NCBI RefSeq assembly: GCF_016725325.1
Contig: NZ_CP068083.1
Location: forward strand, 4,774,001-4,838,000
Source of the DNA: Sphingobacterium spiritivorum
GTDB lineage: Bacteria > Bacteroidota > Bacteroidia > Sphingobacteriales > Sphingobacteriaceae
Length of the DNA stretch: 64,000 bases
Direction: 5' to 3'
Position 1 is the first letter of the stretch. Each line of letters starts with the position of its first letter. The translations under genes were made by a program, and so were the position numbers. The notes under the pieces were generated by a model, which ran no database searches, was not told the DNA's origin, and was given only the letters and a program-made list of their open reading frames with translations. Positions 25,063 through 33,636 of this stretch are shown piece after piece.

Positions 25063-25929
25063 ATGAAAGCAATTCTAGCACTTATATTTTGGTTCTTTGT
25101 GGTACCATGCTTTGGTCAATCGCTCCTGCCTGTTTTTTTAAAAGGAACGTGGAAAGTAGATAATGCAGAGGTTTATGAACATTGGGATCAGCTGAATGAT
25201 AATACGCTGAAAGGGTTTTCGTATAAGATGAAAGATGGCCAGATGAACATAACAGAATATCTGGAACTGACACAGATCAAGGATAACCTTGTTTATACCG
25301 CTACTGTAGTCAATCAAAATCTGGGAAAACCAGTTTCTTTTACGATGAAAAAAAAGGATGGGGAGTTAATCTTTGAAAATCTTAAACATGATTTTCCTAA
25401 ACAGATTATCTACAAGAAGCTATCCGATATGGAAGTGGAAGTACGGATCTCTGACCTGAAACAGAAAGAGTCTGGATTTAAGATGCATAACCTGACTTAT
25501 TCTACTACTTCACAGCAAGATACAGCTACATCCAACAAGAATTATGATGCAATACTTGCAAAAAAACTGGGCGGAGACGATTACGGAATGAAAAAGTATA
25601 TACTTGTTATATTGAAAACAGGTACAAACAACACAACTGACAAAACTTTTATCAATGAAAGCTTTAGAGGACATCTTCAAAACATCAATCGGCTGGTCGA
25701 ACAGGGTAAGCTAATTGTAGCTGGTCCTTTAGGCAAAAATACAAGCAACTACCGGGGTATTTTTATCTTAAACAATATCAATTCCCTTGATGAAGCAAAA
25801 GAAATCCTGCAAACAGATCCGGCTGTAAAAGCCGGCCTGTTGGATATAGAACTATTTAACTGGTACGGATCGGCTGCTTTACCGGAATATCTGCCTGCCT
25901 CAGATAAAATTTGGAGAAAGAATCCGTAG
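25063..25929 (+). CDS. Exported fusion of a DUF6265-like domain and a YCII-related domain
   Basis: 288 residues with a signal peptide (LIFWFFVVPCFGQ). Residues ~22-150 match DUF6265-type beta-barrel proteins (LKGTWKVDNAEVYEHWDQL, LKHDFPKQIIYKKL). Residues ~170-280 are a YCII-related domain (KKYILVILKTGTN, FRGHLQNINRLVEQGKLIVAGPLG, GIFILNNINSLDEAKEIL.TDPAVKAG), a ferredoxin-like fold usually found alone in the cytoplasm. The two halves are joined by a short linker in one frame. The function of the fused protein is unknown. Confidence 0.78.
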   Translation: MKAILALIFWFFVVPCFGQSLLPVFLKGTWKVDNAEVYEHWDQLNDNTLKGFSYKMKDGQMNITEYLELTQIKDNLVYTATVVNQNLGKPVSFTMKKKDGELIFENLKHDFPKQIIYKKLSDMEVEVRISDLKQKESGFKMHNLTYSTTSQQDTATSNKNYDAILAKKLGGDDYGMKKYILVILKTGTNNTTDKTFINESFRGHLQNINRLVEQGKLIVAGPLGKNTSNYRGIFILNNINSLDEAKEILQTDPAVKAGLLDIELFNWYGSAALPEYLPASDKIWRKNP

Positions 25930-26289
25930 GTGGTGTCATTTATATGACTTTATCTGGCGCAAGCATAAGCTTAGCGGTGCTTGTGCCTTTGCATTGTTGC
26001 AGGTGAGGACACCTGCAAACGCGTTGTGTACGTTTGTTGCTGTCCTCAACAACAATTTAACCATGTCTGCTTTGTAGTAGCTTTTAACCTCTCTGCCCTG
26101 CGGGCATCTCTCCTTGAAAAGGAGAGAAAACAACCTAAATAAGAGATTGAAAACCAATCACATCTGTTACATTAACATGTGGATTATTTTTTTATTTTTA
26201 TGACTGATTGAGCCATTTCAAAAGTCTGCACCAGATCTGGCTAATACCCGAATCATTTACTTAAGCAGATGCACAACATTTAATAAGAT
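25930..26289. other. Non-coding, strongly structured intergenic region
   Basis: About 360 bases with no supportable gene. It holds several inverted repeats: GCAGGTG/CACCTGC (25999-26016), TGAGGACA with a complementary TGTCCTCA about 45 bases on, GCCC/GGGC, and CTCTCC/GGAGAG near 26108-26126. It is also richer in G+C than its surroundings. It could be a structured RNA, an extragenic repeat, or a terminator set for the upstream gene. Confidence 0.4.
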
Positions 26290-29001
26290 ATGAACAGAAG
26301 AGACTTTATAAAAAATTCAGGCTTAATAGGTTTAGGTGTATTCGCCACACAATTCCCGGCATGGTCCACCAGTATATTCGGTTGGCAACAGCCTGTACAT
26401 AATATTCCGGTGGAAAAGAATATAGATGCTGCATGGTTATCTTCATTGTATGAACGCGGGGAATCAATCAAATATCGTAAATCCAAAAATGAGTTGAGAT
26501 ATATTGGGATGCCTGTGGGTGGGTTACATGCCGGAACAGTTTATATCGGTGGTGATGGCAGGCTATGGTTATGGCAGATATATAATGAAACCTACGAAGA
26601 AACAAAGGAAGGTATAGAAACAAAAACTGTGAAATGGAACAATGGTAAGGAACAGGTTAACATACGTCCCCGGGACGGAGCAGCATATATTGAACCTGCT
26701 ATTGCCGATAACCTCCGGATTTTAGAGCAGGGATTTGCTATATCAGTTAATTATAATGGAAAACAATGGGTAAAAGAACTTCGGGAAGACCACTGGGACG
26801 AAATCACATTTGAACCTTCTTACCCAATCTGTAAAGTAACTTACAGCAGCGAAAGTTTCCCGGTAGAAGTTGTAATGACCGCATTTTCTCCATTTATCCC
26901 TTTGGATGCCGATAATTCAGCTTTACCACTGACTTCATTCCACCTGGATATTAAGAACAAAACACCACAATCTCTCGAAGTGATAATCAGCGGCTGGCTA
27001 GAAAACGGAGTACATAAAAACCGTAAGGATTATGATACGGTCCGTAAAGTTGCAACTGCAAGACCAATGAAAAATGCCCAATCTATTTTATTTACTTGCG
27101 AACTGGTACCGGATAAGGATCTTCAGGCTGGAGATAATGGAACAATGGGACTCTTTTGCAATACATCTGAAGCTGTTGCAGCATGCAGTGTACCATCCTG
27201 GCCTATTGAACCTATTCAATTAATGAAGACTGTTAACAACAATAATGTCAGTTTTGCAGATTTACAGGTTGGAAGCTTATCCGTCAAACGTGAAATCCAT
27301 CCAACTGATACGACCTCTGTTTCATATGCTGTAAGCTGGCACTTTAACAATCCTCACCCAAAATTGCGGGAACGCCTGAAAGATGCACAGGAAGGTTATT
27401 GGTATGGAAAGCGATTCGAAGATGCACATGCAGTACTCCGTTATTATAACGAAAACAACGAATTCCTGAATAAAACCACCTTGCAATGGGCTAAGGCCTG
27501 GAACGACTCCACCCTCCCGCACTGGTTTTTAGACCGCACTTTTGTTAATATCGGCACTTTGGCTACAGCCAATACATACCGGTTTAACTCCGGACGCTTT
27601 TGGGGTTGGGAAGGTGTAGGCGCATGCGCCGGCACCTGTACACATGTCTGGCAATATGGACAGGCTATGGGACGCATATTCCCTGAGCTGGAGCAAAACT
27701 TGAGGGAAACAACTGACCTGGGTGTTGGATTTAGACCCGAGTCAGGTGCTATTATTTTCAGAGCAGAATATGAGCATAGACCTGCTATAGATGGACAGGC
27801 CGGTGTGATATTACGCTTCTATCGCGACCATCAGATGTCCAGAGACAGTACTTTTTTGAAAAGAAACTGGACTAATCTGAAAAAGGCTATTCAATTCCTC
27901 ATCGACCAGGATAAAAATGGAGATGGCATGACCGATACCCCAATGGAAAACACCCTTGATGCTATATGGGAAGGTGAAATAGCCTGGATTGTAGGGCTGA
28001 GTCTTGCAGCTATAAAAGCAGGTGCATATATGGCAGAAGAGGTCGGAGACAAGGATTTTCAACAACGTTGTACGGCATATGTTCACCTGGGCTCTGTTAA
28101 TATGGACAAAGAGCTTTTCAATGGTGAATACTATATACACAGACCAGACAAAGTATCCGGAAGAACAAAACTAGGGTCTTATAATACCTGTCATATCGAT
28201 CAGGTCTATGGACAGGCCTGGACTTTCCAGCTTGGAATGTCCCGAATCAATGAGAAGCAAAAAACCTTATCTGCGCTGAAAGCCTTGTGGGACTACAATT
28301 TTACAATGGATGTAGGGCCATATATCAAAACACATCTCAATGGAAGACCTTATGCACTACCAGGTGATGGCGGAATGGTAATGAACACCAATCCAAAAAA
28401 TGAAGCAAAGGCCTATGGAAATAATGAAACCTGGCAATTGGGATATTTTCATGAATGTATGAGTGGTTTTGAACATCAGGTTGCTGCTCATATGATGGCA
28501 GAAGGCATGACGGATGAGAGCCTGATATTGACTCGCGTCATTCACGATCGCTATCACGCTGCCAGGAGAAATCCATTCAATGAGATAGAATGCAGCGATC
28601 ATTATGCAAGAGCTATGGCGAGCTATGGCACCTTTATCAGTGCATGCGGATATGAATATCATGGGCCTAAAAAATACTTAGCCTTTGCTCCGAGAATAAC
28701 TGCCGAAGAATTTAAAGCTGCTTACACGACTGCCTCTGCTTGGGGTTCGTATGCACAAAAACAGAATGCAGAAAAAAATGAAAGTATACTTTCTGTGATT
28801 TATGGTGATTTGCCGCTACACACCTTTGGAATTGGAAAACCAAAAGGTTTAAATTTAGAAAAATCACGGCTCAAGGTCCTTCTGAATGACAGATTAGTCA
28901 GTGTGTCAAAAGTTTATAATGATGAAGAAAAAGTAAAACTATCCTTTAAAGAAGAATTGCTCTTGAAAGAAGGAGATCTTCTAAAAGTAATGTGGTCATG
29001 A
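26290..29001 (+). CDS. GH116-type glycoside hydrolase (glucosylceramidase/beta-glucosidase family)
   Basis: 903 residues. The N-terminus MNRRDFIKNSGLIGLGVFATQF is a twin-arginine-like export signal. A beta-sandwich N-terminal domain (about residues 60-370) precedes an (alpha/alpha)6 catalytic domain with the family-like segments GRFWGWEGVGACAGTCTHVWQYGQ (Glu 441), EGEIAWIVGLSLAAIKA, and NTCHIDQVYGQAW, which carries the Asp-Gln..Gly-Gln block expected for the acid/base. GH116 enzymes remove beta-glucose or beta-xylose from glycosides. I cannot assign the nucleophile with certainty. It overlaps the start of an RbsD/FucU-like lipoprotein gene by the ATGA junction. Confidence 0.82.
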   Translation: MNRRDFIKNSGLIGLGVFATQFPAWSTSIFGWQQPVHNIPVEKNIDAAWLSSLYERGESIKYRKSKNELRYIGMPVGGLHAGTVYIGGDGRLWLWQIYNETYEETKEGIETKTVKWNNGKEQVNIRPRDGAAYIEPAIADNLRILEQGFAISVNYNGKQWVKELREDHWDEITFEPSYPICKVTYSSESFPVEVVMTAFSPFIPLDADNSALPLTSFHLDIKNKTPQSLEVIISGWLENGVHKNRKDYDTVRKVATARPMKNAQSILFTCELVPDKDLQAGDNGTMGLFCNTSEAVAACSVPSWPIEPIQLMKTVNNNNVSFADLQVGSLSVKREIHPTDTTSVSYAVSWHFNNPHPKLRERLKDAQEGYWYGKRFEDAHAVLRYYNENNEFLNKTTLQWAKAWNDSTLPHWFLDRTFVNIGTLATANTYRFNSGRFWGWEGVGACAGTCTHVWQYGQAMGRIFPELEQNLRETTDLGVGFRPESGAIIFRAEYEHRPAIDGQAGVILRFYRDHQMSRDSTFLKRNWTNLKKAIQFLIDQDKNGDGMTDTPMENTLDAIWEGEIAWIVGLSLAAIKAGAYMAEEVGDKDFQQRCTAYVHLGSVNMDKELFNGEYYIHRPDKVSGRTKLGSYNTCHIDQVYGQAWTFQLGMSRINEKQKTLSALKALWDYNFTMDVGPYIKTHLNGRPYALPGDGGMVMNTNPKNEAKAYGNNETWQLGYFHECMSGFEHQVAAHMMAEGMTDESLILTRVIHDRYHAARRNPFNEIECSDHYARAMASYGTFISACGYEYHGPKKYLAFAPRITAEEFKAAYTTASAWGSYAQKQNAEKNESILSVIYGDLPLHTFGIGKPKGLNLEKSRLKVLLNDRLVSVSKVYNDEEKVKLSFKEELLLKEGDLLKVMWS

Positions 29002-29561
29002 AAATAGTTACTAACTTACTCGGTATAGGTTTGGCGTTTGGATTATCAGGCTGCCACCCCCCTCCTTCTGACAAACCACAGGAAGTACAGACTAAAACCT
29101 GGCAAAAGGAGCTTCAGGAACAGCTACCTATGCTTGGTCATCGCAACTGGATATTAGTTGTCGACAAAGCATACCCCCTGCAATCATCCAGTGGTATCGA
29201 TTACATTTATGCAGATGAAAATCTGCCATCCGTGCTGGACTATGTCATGAAACAACTAAATAATTCTACCCATGTTAGACCTGTAGCATTTACGGATAAG
29301 GAATTATCCTATATTACGGAACAACAAGCATCTGGTGTAGAGGAATTTCGTAAAGAATTGAATAAAACTATGGAAGGAAATGAAGTCCAAACATTGGCGC
29401 ACGACAGTGTGTTTCGCTTATTAGATCAGTCTTCAAAGCTATTTAAGGTTCTTGTGATAAAAACAAATCAAACTATTCCATATAGCTCTGTATTTCTTCA
29501 GCTAGATTGCAGATACTGGGATGCAAATCGTGAAAATCAATTGCGTCAGCGTATGAAGTAA
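28998..29561 (+). CDS. RbsD/FucU-like lipoprotein
   Basis: 187 residues from the ATG that overlaps the stop of the GH116 gene (ATGA); a GTG two codons upstream is the alternative. A lipobox signal (GIGLAFGLSGCHPP) is followed by LPMLGHRNWILVVDKAYPLQ, which parallels the RbsD/FucU opening in which a GH..I.I.DA.P motif carries the catalytic His. RbsD and FucU interconvert sugar anomers or ring forms in the cytoplasm; this version is exported and lipid-anchored. Translational coupling to a glycosidase suggests it processes the released sugar, or binds it. The final His/Tyr block typical of RbsD is not obvious. Confidence 0.7.
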   Translation: MKIVTNLLGIGLAFGLSGCHPPPSDKPQEVQTKTWQKELQEQLPMLGHRNWILVVDKAYPLQSSSGIDYIYADENLPSVLDYVMKQLNNSTHVRPVAFTDKELSYITEQQASGVEEFRKELNKTMEGNEVQTLAHDSVFRLLDQSSKLFKVLVIKTNQTIPYSSVFLQLDCRYWDANRENQLRQRMK

Positions 29562-29613
29562 TTGAAAAGCAGCGTATAAATAATCAAAATTCTCTATTCT
29601 ATTTAGGAGCCTT

Positions 29614-30042
29614 ATGAAAACAGATAACCAAGCAGCACATAAATCTGACGAACAGAAATTTTACCATGGTACAAAGGCCGATCTTAAAAAGGGAGATCTT
29701 ATCGAAGCCGGCTTTCATTCCAATTACGGAAGCCGGAAACAAGCTCGTTATGTCTACCTTACTGCAACTTTAGATGCTGCTGTTTGGGGTGCTGAACTGG
29801 CTGTGGGTGAGCTAAAAGGCAGAATATATACCGTAGAACCTACAGGCGCTATGGAAGATGACCCCAACTTAACAGACAAAAAATATCCGGGAAATCCGAC
29901 TAAATCATACCGGACTAAAAGTCCGCTGCGTGTGACCGGTGAAGTAGAAAACTGGACAGGACATACTCCGGATCAGCTTCTGGCTATGAGGGATCATCTG
30001 GCTAAACTCAAAGAACAGGGCATCGAAGCTATAGAAGATTAA
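29614..30042 (+). CDS. arr: Rifampin ADP-ribosyltransferase
   Basis: 142 residues, the full length of Arr. It transfers ADP-ribose from NAD+ to the 23-hydroxyl of rifamycins and so inactivates them. The family signature runs through the protein: KFYHGTKADLKKGDLIEAGF, RYVYLTATLDAAVWGAELAVGE, RIYTVEPTGAMEDDPNLTDKKYPGNPTKSYR, and SPLRVTGEV. The catalytic His, Tyr and Asp positions appear intact. There is no integron, insertion sequence or transfer gene beside it, so it looks chromosomal. Confidence 0.93.
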   Translation: MKTDNQAAHKSDEQKFYHGTKADLKKGDLIEAGFHSNYGSRKQARYVYLTATLDAAVWGAELAVGELKGRIYTVEPTGAMEDDPNLTDKKYPGNPTKSYRTKSPLRVTGEVENWTGHTPDQLLAMRDHLAKLKEQGIEAIED

Positions 30043-30058
30043 TGATTTGGCCTGTTTC

Positions 30059-30700
30059 CTAAAATTCTTTTATCTGCTGATTGTACTTATCCATTCTTTT
30101 TGTTTGTGTTACAATAAAATCTAACTGTTTATGATCCGTTTGATCTGTCTTTAATCTTGCAACAAATACATTTACTCTGTTATATGCGCTCCAGCTCTTG
30201 CCGGCATCTCTTGATGCAATAGCATCCTCCAGTTCTTGAATAAGTTGTTCATATTGCTGCTTAGCATCCTCTCCAAATACAGGAGGAAAAACAACCTCCA
30301 TATCTCCAGTGGCTACAGAATTAGCTGTAGGTTGTGATGATACAGGTACATTTGAAGCAGGCATACTGCTATTTTTATTACTGACAGTAATTATTATTGC
30401 TACGATTGACAAGATCAATACGGAGATAAGGATGATCCAGGATATGCCTTTACCGCTGTTTTTCTTCCATAAGGAATAACTCCATATCAGAAGTAACAAT
30501 CCTAATATGGTCATAGCAACAGCTAATCCTACTGGTCCCAGTATTTTATAAACAGGAATTAATATCCGTGGAATATCATAGCTGAGCTGTGGAGTAAAGT
30601 ACGTAAATCCTTTGACCGTCATCCCTGTACCTACCAAGGCAATGGCTATGCTTTTGATTTTTTCAAGGACAGTTAAACCCGTATTTTCCTGTGTTGACAT
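30059..30700 (-). CDS. Hypothetical membrane protein with C-terminal helical domain
   Basis: 213 residues with three hydrophobic segments (about residues 15-30, 45-72 and 82-105), then a Ser/Asn-rich linker and a helical soluble part (FGEDAKQQYEQLIQELEDAIASRDAGKSWSAYNRV). No family is recognised. It converges with arr, with 16 bases between the stops. Confidence 0.6.
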   Translation of the reverse strand: MSTQENTGLTVLEKIKSIAIALVGTGMTVKGFTYFTPQLSYDIPRILIPVYKILGPVGLAVAMTILGLLLLIWSYSLWKKNSGKGISWIILISVLILSIVAIIITVSNKNSSMPASNVPVSSQPTANSVATGDMEVVFPPVFGEDAKQQYEQLIQELEDAIASRDAGKSWSAYNRVNVFVARLKTDQTDHKQLDFIVTQTKRMDKYNQQIKEF

Positions 30701-30818
30701 ATTGCTGAAGTTTGATGGAACAAATCTATTACAGGATATGCTTATTTAATTATCCTTTTTCAGATTCGTCAGGAGCTGTTATAAATTTGTAGTCCAGGGA
30801 CTTAAATCCGTAATTTGA

Positions 30819-31592
30819 TTATTCTTTTAATTTGACTTTACTAAGCATTCCGCTAATAAAGAAAATGACCATTAATAGTGCAAAAAAGATAAGGTCATAA
30901 GAGAAATAGCTCACCTGATGCAAATCAAACAATTGATTACTTAAAAACAGGCGGGATTCTTTCGGTGCTTTACTGTTGTAAAATATAACGGGAGGATGCT
31001 GAGCCAGCAAATCAGGAACTTTATTTTTCAATTGAGCCTTATCTATTTCCGAATCTTTCTGATGCGCAAAGGTCTGATATACTTTAAAAGCTTTCTTCTC
31101 CGTTTGCATATGCTTCCCTCCTGCCTTATCAGTATAGCTGTATGAAATATCCAGATACGCATAGTCAGTACCTTTTGGAACAAAGTCATAATATACTTCA
31201 GTTTTCGTTATCCGGATATCCTTACACTGTTCCCAGGAAGGATGAGAAAATGCAAAATAGATCATCCTCAATATCGGAAAGAGGGAGTAGAAAAAGAATA
31301 AAAAGGCATAAATAAATATGGCCATTACTCCTGATATGCCTAGATAAAGACCAATATTTTTAAAAAACTTATCACTAAATGGTATTCTCCATACCAACAG
31401 AAGTAAAAGCAGAGAAAGTATATAACAAACAGTATAGATTATCCATAATTCGGAAAGCATAAAGAGGCTATCTACTATAACTTTAATCATAGGTATGATA
31501 ATAAGCATAAATACAATAGAAATAATCAGAGGCATTAAACCCTTTCCCATTGACATTACTTTAAGTTTGCTCAGCCCTTTATCGGTATTCAT
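30819..31592 (-). CDS. Hypothetical multi-pass membrane protein (DUF3592-like)
   Basis: 257 residues from the preferred ATG (MNTDKGLSKLKVMSMGKG); earlier in-frame ATGs exist up to 31640. There are three N-terminal transmembrane segments and one at the C-terminus (YDLIFFALLMVIFFISGML). The extracytoplasmic part has YLDISYSYTDKAGGKHMQTEKKAF and PPVIFYNSKAPKESRLF, a pattern seen in DUF3592-type proteins, so that label is tentative. Function is unknown. Confidence 0.55.
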   Translation of the reverse strand: MNTDKGLSKLKVMSMGKGLMPLIISIVFMLIIIPMIKVIVDSLFMLSELWIIYTVCYILSLLLLLLVWRIPFSDKFFKNIGLYLGISGVMAIFIYAFLFFFYSLFPILRMIYFAFSHPSWEQCKDIRITKTEVYYDFVPKGTDYAYLDISYSYTDKAGGKHMQTEKKAFKVYQTFAHQKDSEIDKAQLKNKVPDLLAQHPPVIFYNSKAPKESRLFLSNQLFDLHQVSYFSYDLIFFALLMVIFFISGMLSKVKLKE

Positions 31593-31886
31593 TTTTCTGT
31601 TTTTCTTTAACTTTCGTCTTTCTTCGGATATGACACGCAATATGTGTTCATATCAAAACTAATATATAAGATGCGGATTACTATTCAGGTATTAAAAACA
31701 GATTCGCCGGTTTTGAAACGGCATTCGTTGGGAAGCAACTTATATTCGCAATTCAAGTTGCCTGTCCTCCAAGTTAATATTCTTTTTCAAACTAAAAACA
31801 TCTGTTTAATGATGTAATTTTATTAGTTTAGCACGATACTTGCGAGAATGATTGCGATATTTTCAACTCTTATACGATTTATTTAA

Positions 31887-32990
31887 ATGCCAATATCCAT
31901 GAAAACATTATTACCGATTACATTTGCTTTATTGCTTGTATGCGCTTCTGCATGTGGGAATAGCCAAAAAACATCTAATACCACCGTTCAGGATACAACG
32001 GTTAGGGATAGTAGTGTAGTCGCAGAAAGTGATGATGAAGGTATCCCTATTGATTTCGACAGTACTAAAGTCCTCAAAACAACTACAGTCACAGACCGAA
32101 GCGGAGCTGAATTGAAGCAACAAGCGAATGAACAGTCAAAAAAACTAGGCAGATATACCTACGGTACACGTCTGGAAGTCATCGAAGAAAATGATAAGTG
32201 GTATGGAGTACGGGATCGAATTACCAGAAATCACACAAAGGACGGCCAGGAAATAGAGACAACCCGATGGGAAAAGGTATATGTGCTGAAAAGTAAAACA
32301 GGCTCCATGAAAGAAATAACATTGGTTCCTGGAGATCTGGATATTATTTCATTATGGGTAAAAAATGAAAAGTCTGAATATTTTGAGAACGGAAAGCAGT
32401 TGAAAGAATACCTTAAGATCGAATTAATTGATAAATCCCTTTTCGAAAGCAAAAAACAAACAGCCGTCAATTTTTTACTGGCTGATACCACAAAAATTCA
32501 AAAGAAAAACGGAGTTATTGAACTGAAAACGCAAAATAAAACGGTACGATTCACAGATAAACCTGATGCAGAAGAAGATATGCAGATATTTAAATATGAG
32601 GGGCAGATCGAAGCCTTAAATAGTTATCTCATAAGTGGATCTTATTATGAAAGTATGGATTACCGTCTGATTGATAAAACGTCGGGAGAAGAAAAACAGG
32701 TATTTGGAGAATTCCCCTATATATCACCGGATAAAAAACATATAATAAGCATATATGCTAATCCTTATGAATCTACAGGAGATTTTGAACTTTATACGAT
32801 CACAGACAAACGAATAAAACAGGTAATAAGTGTAAGTTTCAAAAACTGGATGCCGGCTGTAGATCCGGGAGAATTATTCTGGAGTAACGATGGCTATATT
32901 TATCTTACCGCTAATCATGTAAACTCCTTCTGGATGGAAAATGGCCAGCTAAACAATACATATCAATATTTACGTATAAAAGTATTATAG
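31887..32990 (+). CDS. Lipoprotein with SH3-like domain
   Basis: 367 residues. Signal: LLPITFALLLVCASACGN, lipobox Cys; an ATG four codons on (MKTLLP) is the likelier start. After a Thr/Asp/Ser-rich linker comes a bacterial SH3-like domain (about residues 65-135: VTDRSGAELKQQANEQSKKLGRYTYGTRLEVIEENDKWYGVRD). The C-terminal half has a propeller-like strand pattern (YISPDKKHIISIYANPYE, LFWSNDGYIYLTANHV). It is probably a surface or periplasmic protein. No operon partner is seen. Confidence 0.65.
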   Translation: MPISMKTLLPITFALLLVCASACGNSQKTSNTTVQDTTVRDSSVVAESDDEGIPIDFDSTKVLKTTTVTDRSGAELKQQANEQSKKLGRYTYGTRLEVIEENDKWYGVRDRITRNHTKDGQEIETTRWEKVYVLKSKTGSMKEITLVPGDLDIISLWVKNEKSEYFENGKQLKEYLKIELIDKSLFESKKQTAVNFLLADTTKIQKKNGVIELKTQNKTVRFTDKPDAEEDMQIFKYEGQIEALNSYLISGSYYESMDYRLIDKTSGEEKQVFGEFPYISPDKKHIISIYANPYESTGDFELYTITDKRIKQVISVSFKNWMPAVDPGELFWSNDGYIYLTANHVNSFWMENGQLNNTYQYLRIKVL

Positions 32991-33076
32991 GATATTAATT
33001 CAGGCAGAACATACCTCTGTAAATAAACTGTTAACCTTTATTAAAGCTTTGATTTTAAAATTTTCATCAAATATTA

Positions 33077-33419
33077 TCAATGAGGTTTTATTGGTTTCCC
33101 TTTTTTATCAAGTTCCGGGATAACTTTTTTAGGATCCGTATTAACAACCGTATCCCAAAACTTCTTGGCTGTCAGATAATATTTGGAATCAGGCTGTTTC
33201 ATAATGGCCAACCGGTTAATAATGTTAACCGAATCTACAAAATATGAACAACAATAACACCAAACCTCCGGATATATAATTTTTTATCAGGAAGACATTA
33301 TACTTTTCTGTAATAAATATGCATCTCCTAAAGTGGCTTTAATCCCATAAATTTCAGAATTCGGTAATTATTCTGTCAAAATAATCGATTTTATAGTTTC
33401 CAACACAACTAATAATTCT
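33077..33419 (-). pseudogene. Decayed protein gene with in-frame stops
   Basis: One minus-strand frame reads like protein for ~110 codons: ELLVVLETIKSIILTE, stop, LPNSEIYGIKATLGDAYLLQK..., two adjacent stops, IIYPEVWCYCCSYFVDSVNIINRLAIMKQPDS..., then FWDTVVNTDPKKVIPEL and a normal stop. All three pieces are in the same frame, so point nonsense mutations and not frameshifts would explain them. The last piece alone could start at an ATG (41 residues). The family is not recognised. Confidence 0.45.
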
Positions 33420-33426
33420 ATTTTTG
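33419..33426 (+). promoter_or_regulatory. Possible -7 element upstream of fabH
   Basis: TATTTTTG matches TAnnTTTG; the -33 region is weak. It would leave a ~200-base leader before fabH. That leader has open frames of 65 codons on both strands, neither of which looks like a real protein. Confidence 0.25.
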
Positions 33427-33636
33427 CACTTTATAACAAAGAATGTTGAGAGAGAGATTTGTAATTTCCACTTTATCCAGTAAAACCAATACGTTTCTAA
33501 CGCTTGCTATTTCGGATACTACAGTTAAAACTGTGGCTTTTCGGGATGCTTTTATGGATACTGATTTACGTCCTCTTTCTTCGTGGCCCACTGCTCCGCA
33601 ACCAAGGATCAGCATATTATTAGAGTATCCGATTAT

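Noticed and set aside
31593..31886. Possible regulatory RNA between the DUF3592-like and SH3-like genes.
   Set aside because: I saw no strong hairpin, consensus promoter or conserved riboswitch core in this ~290-base stretch.
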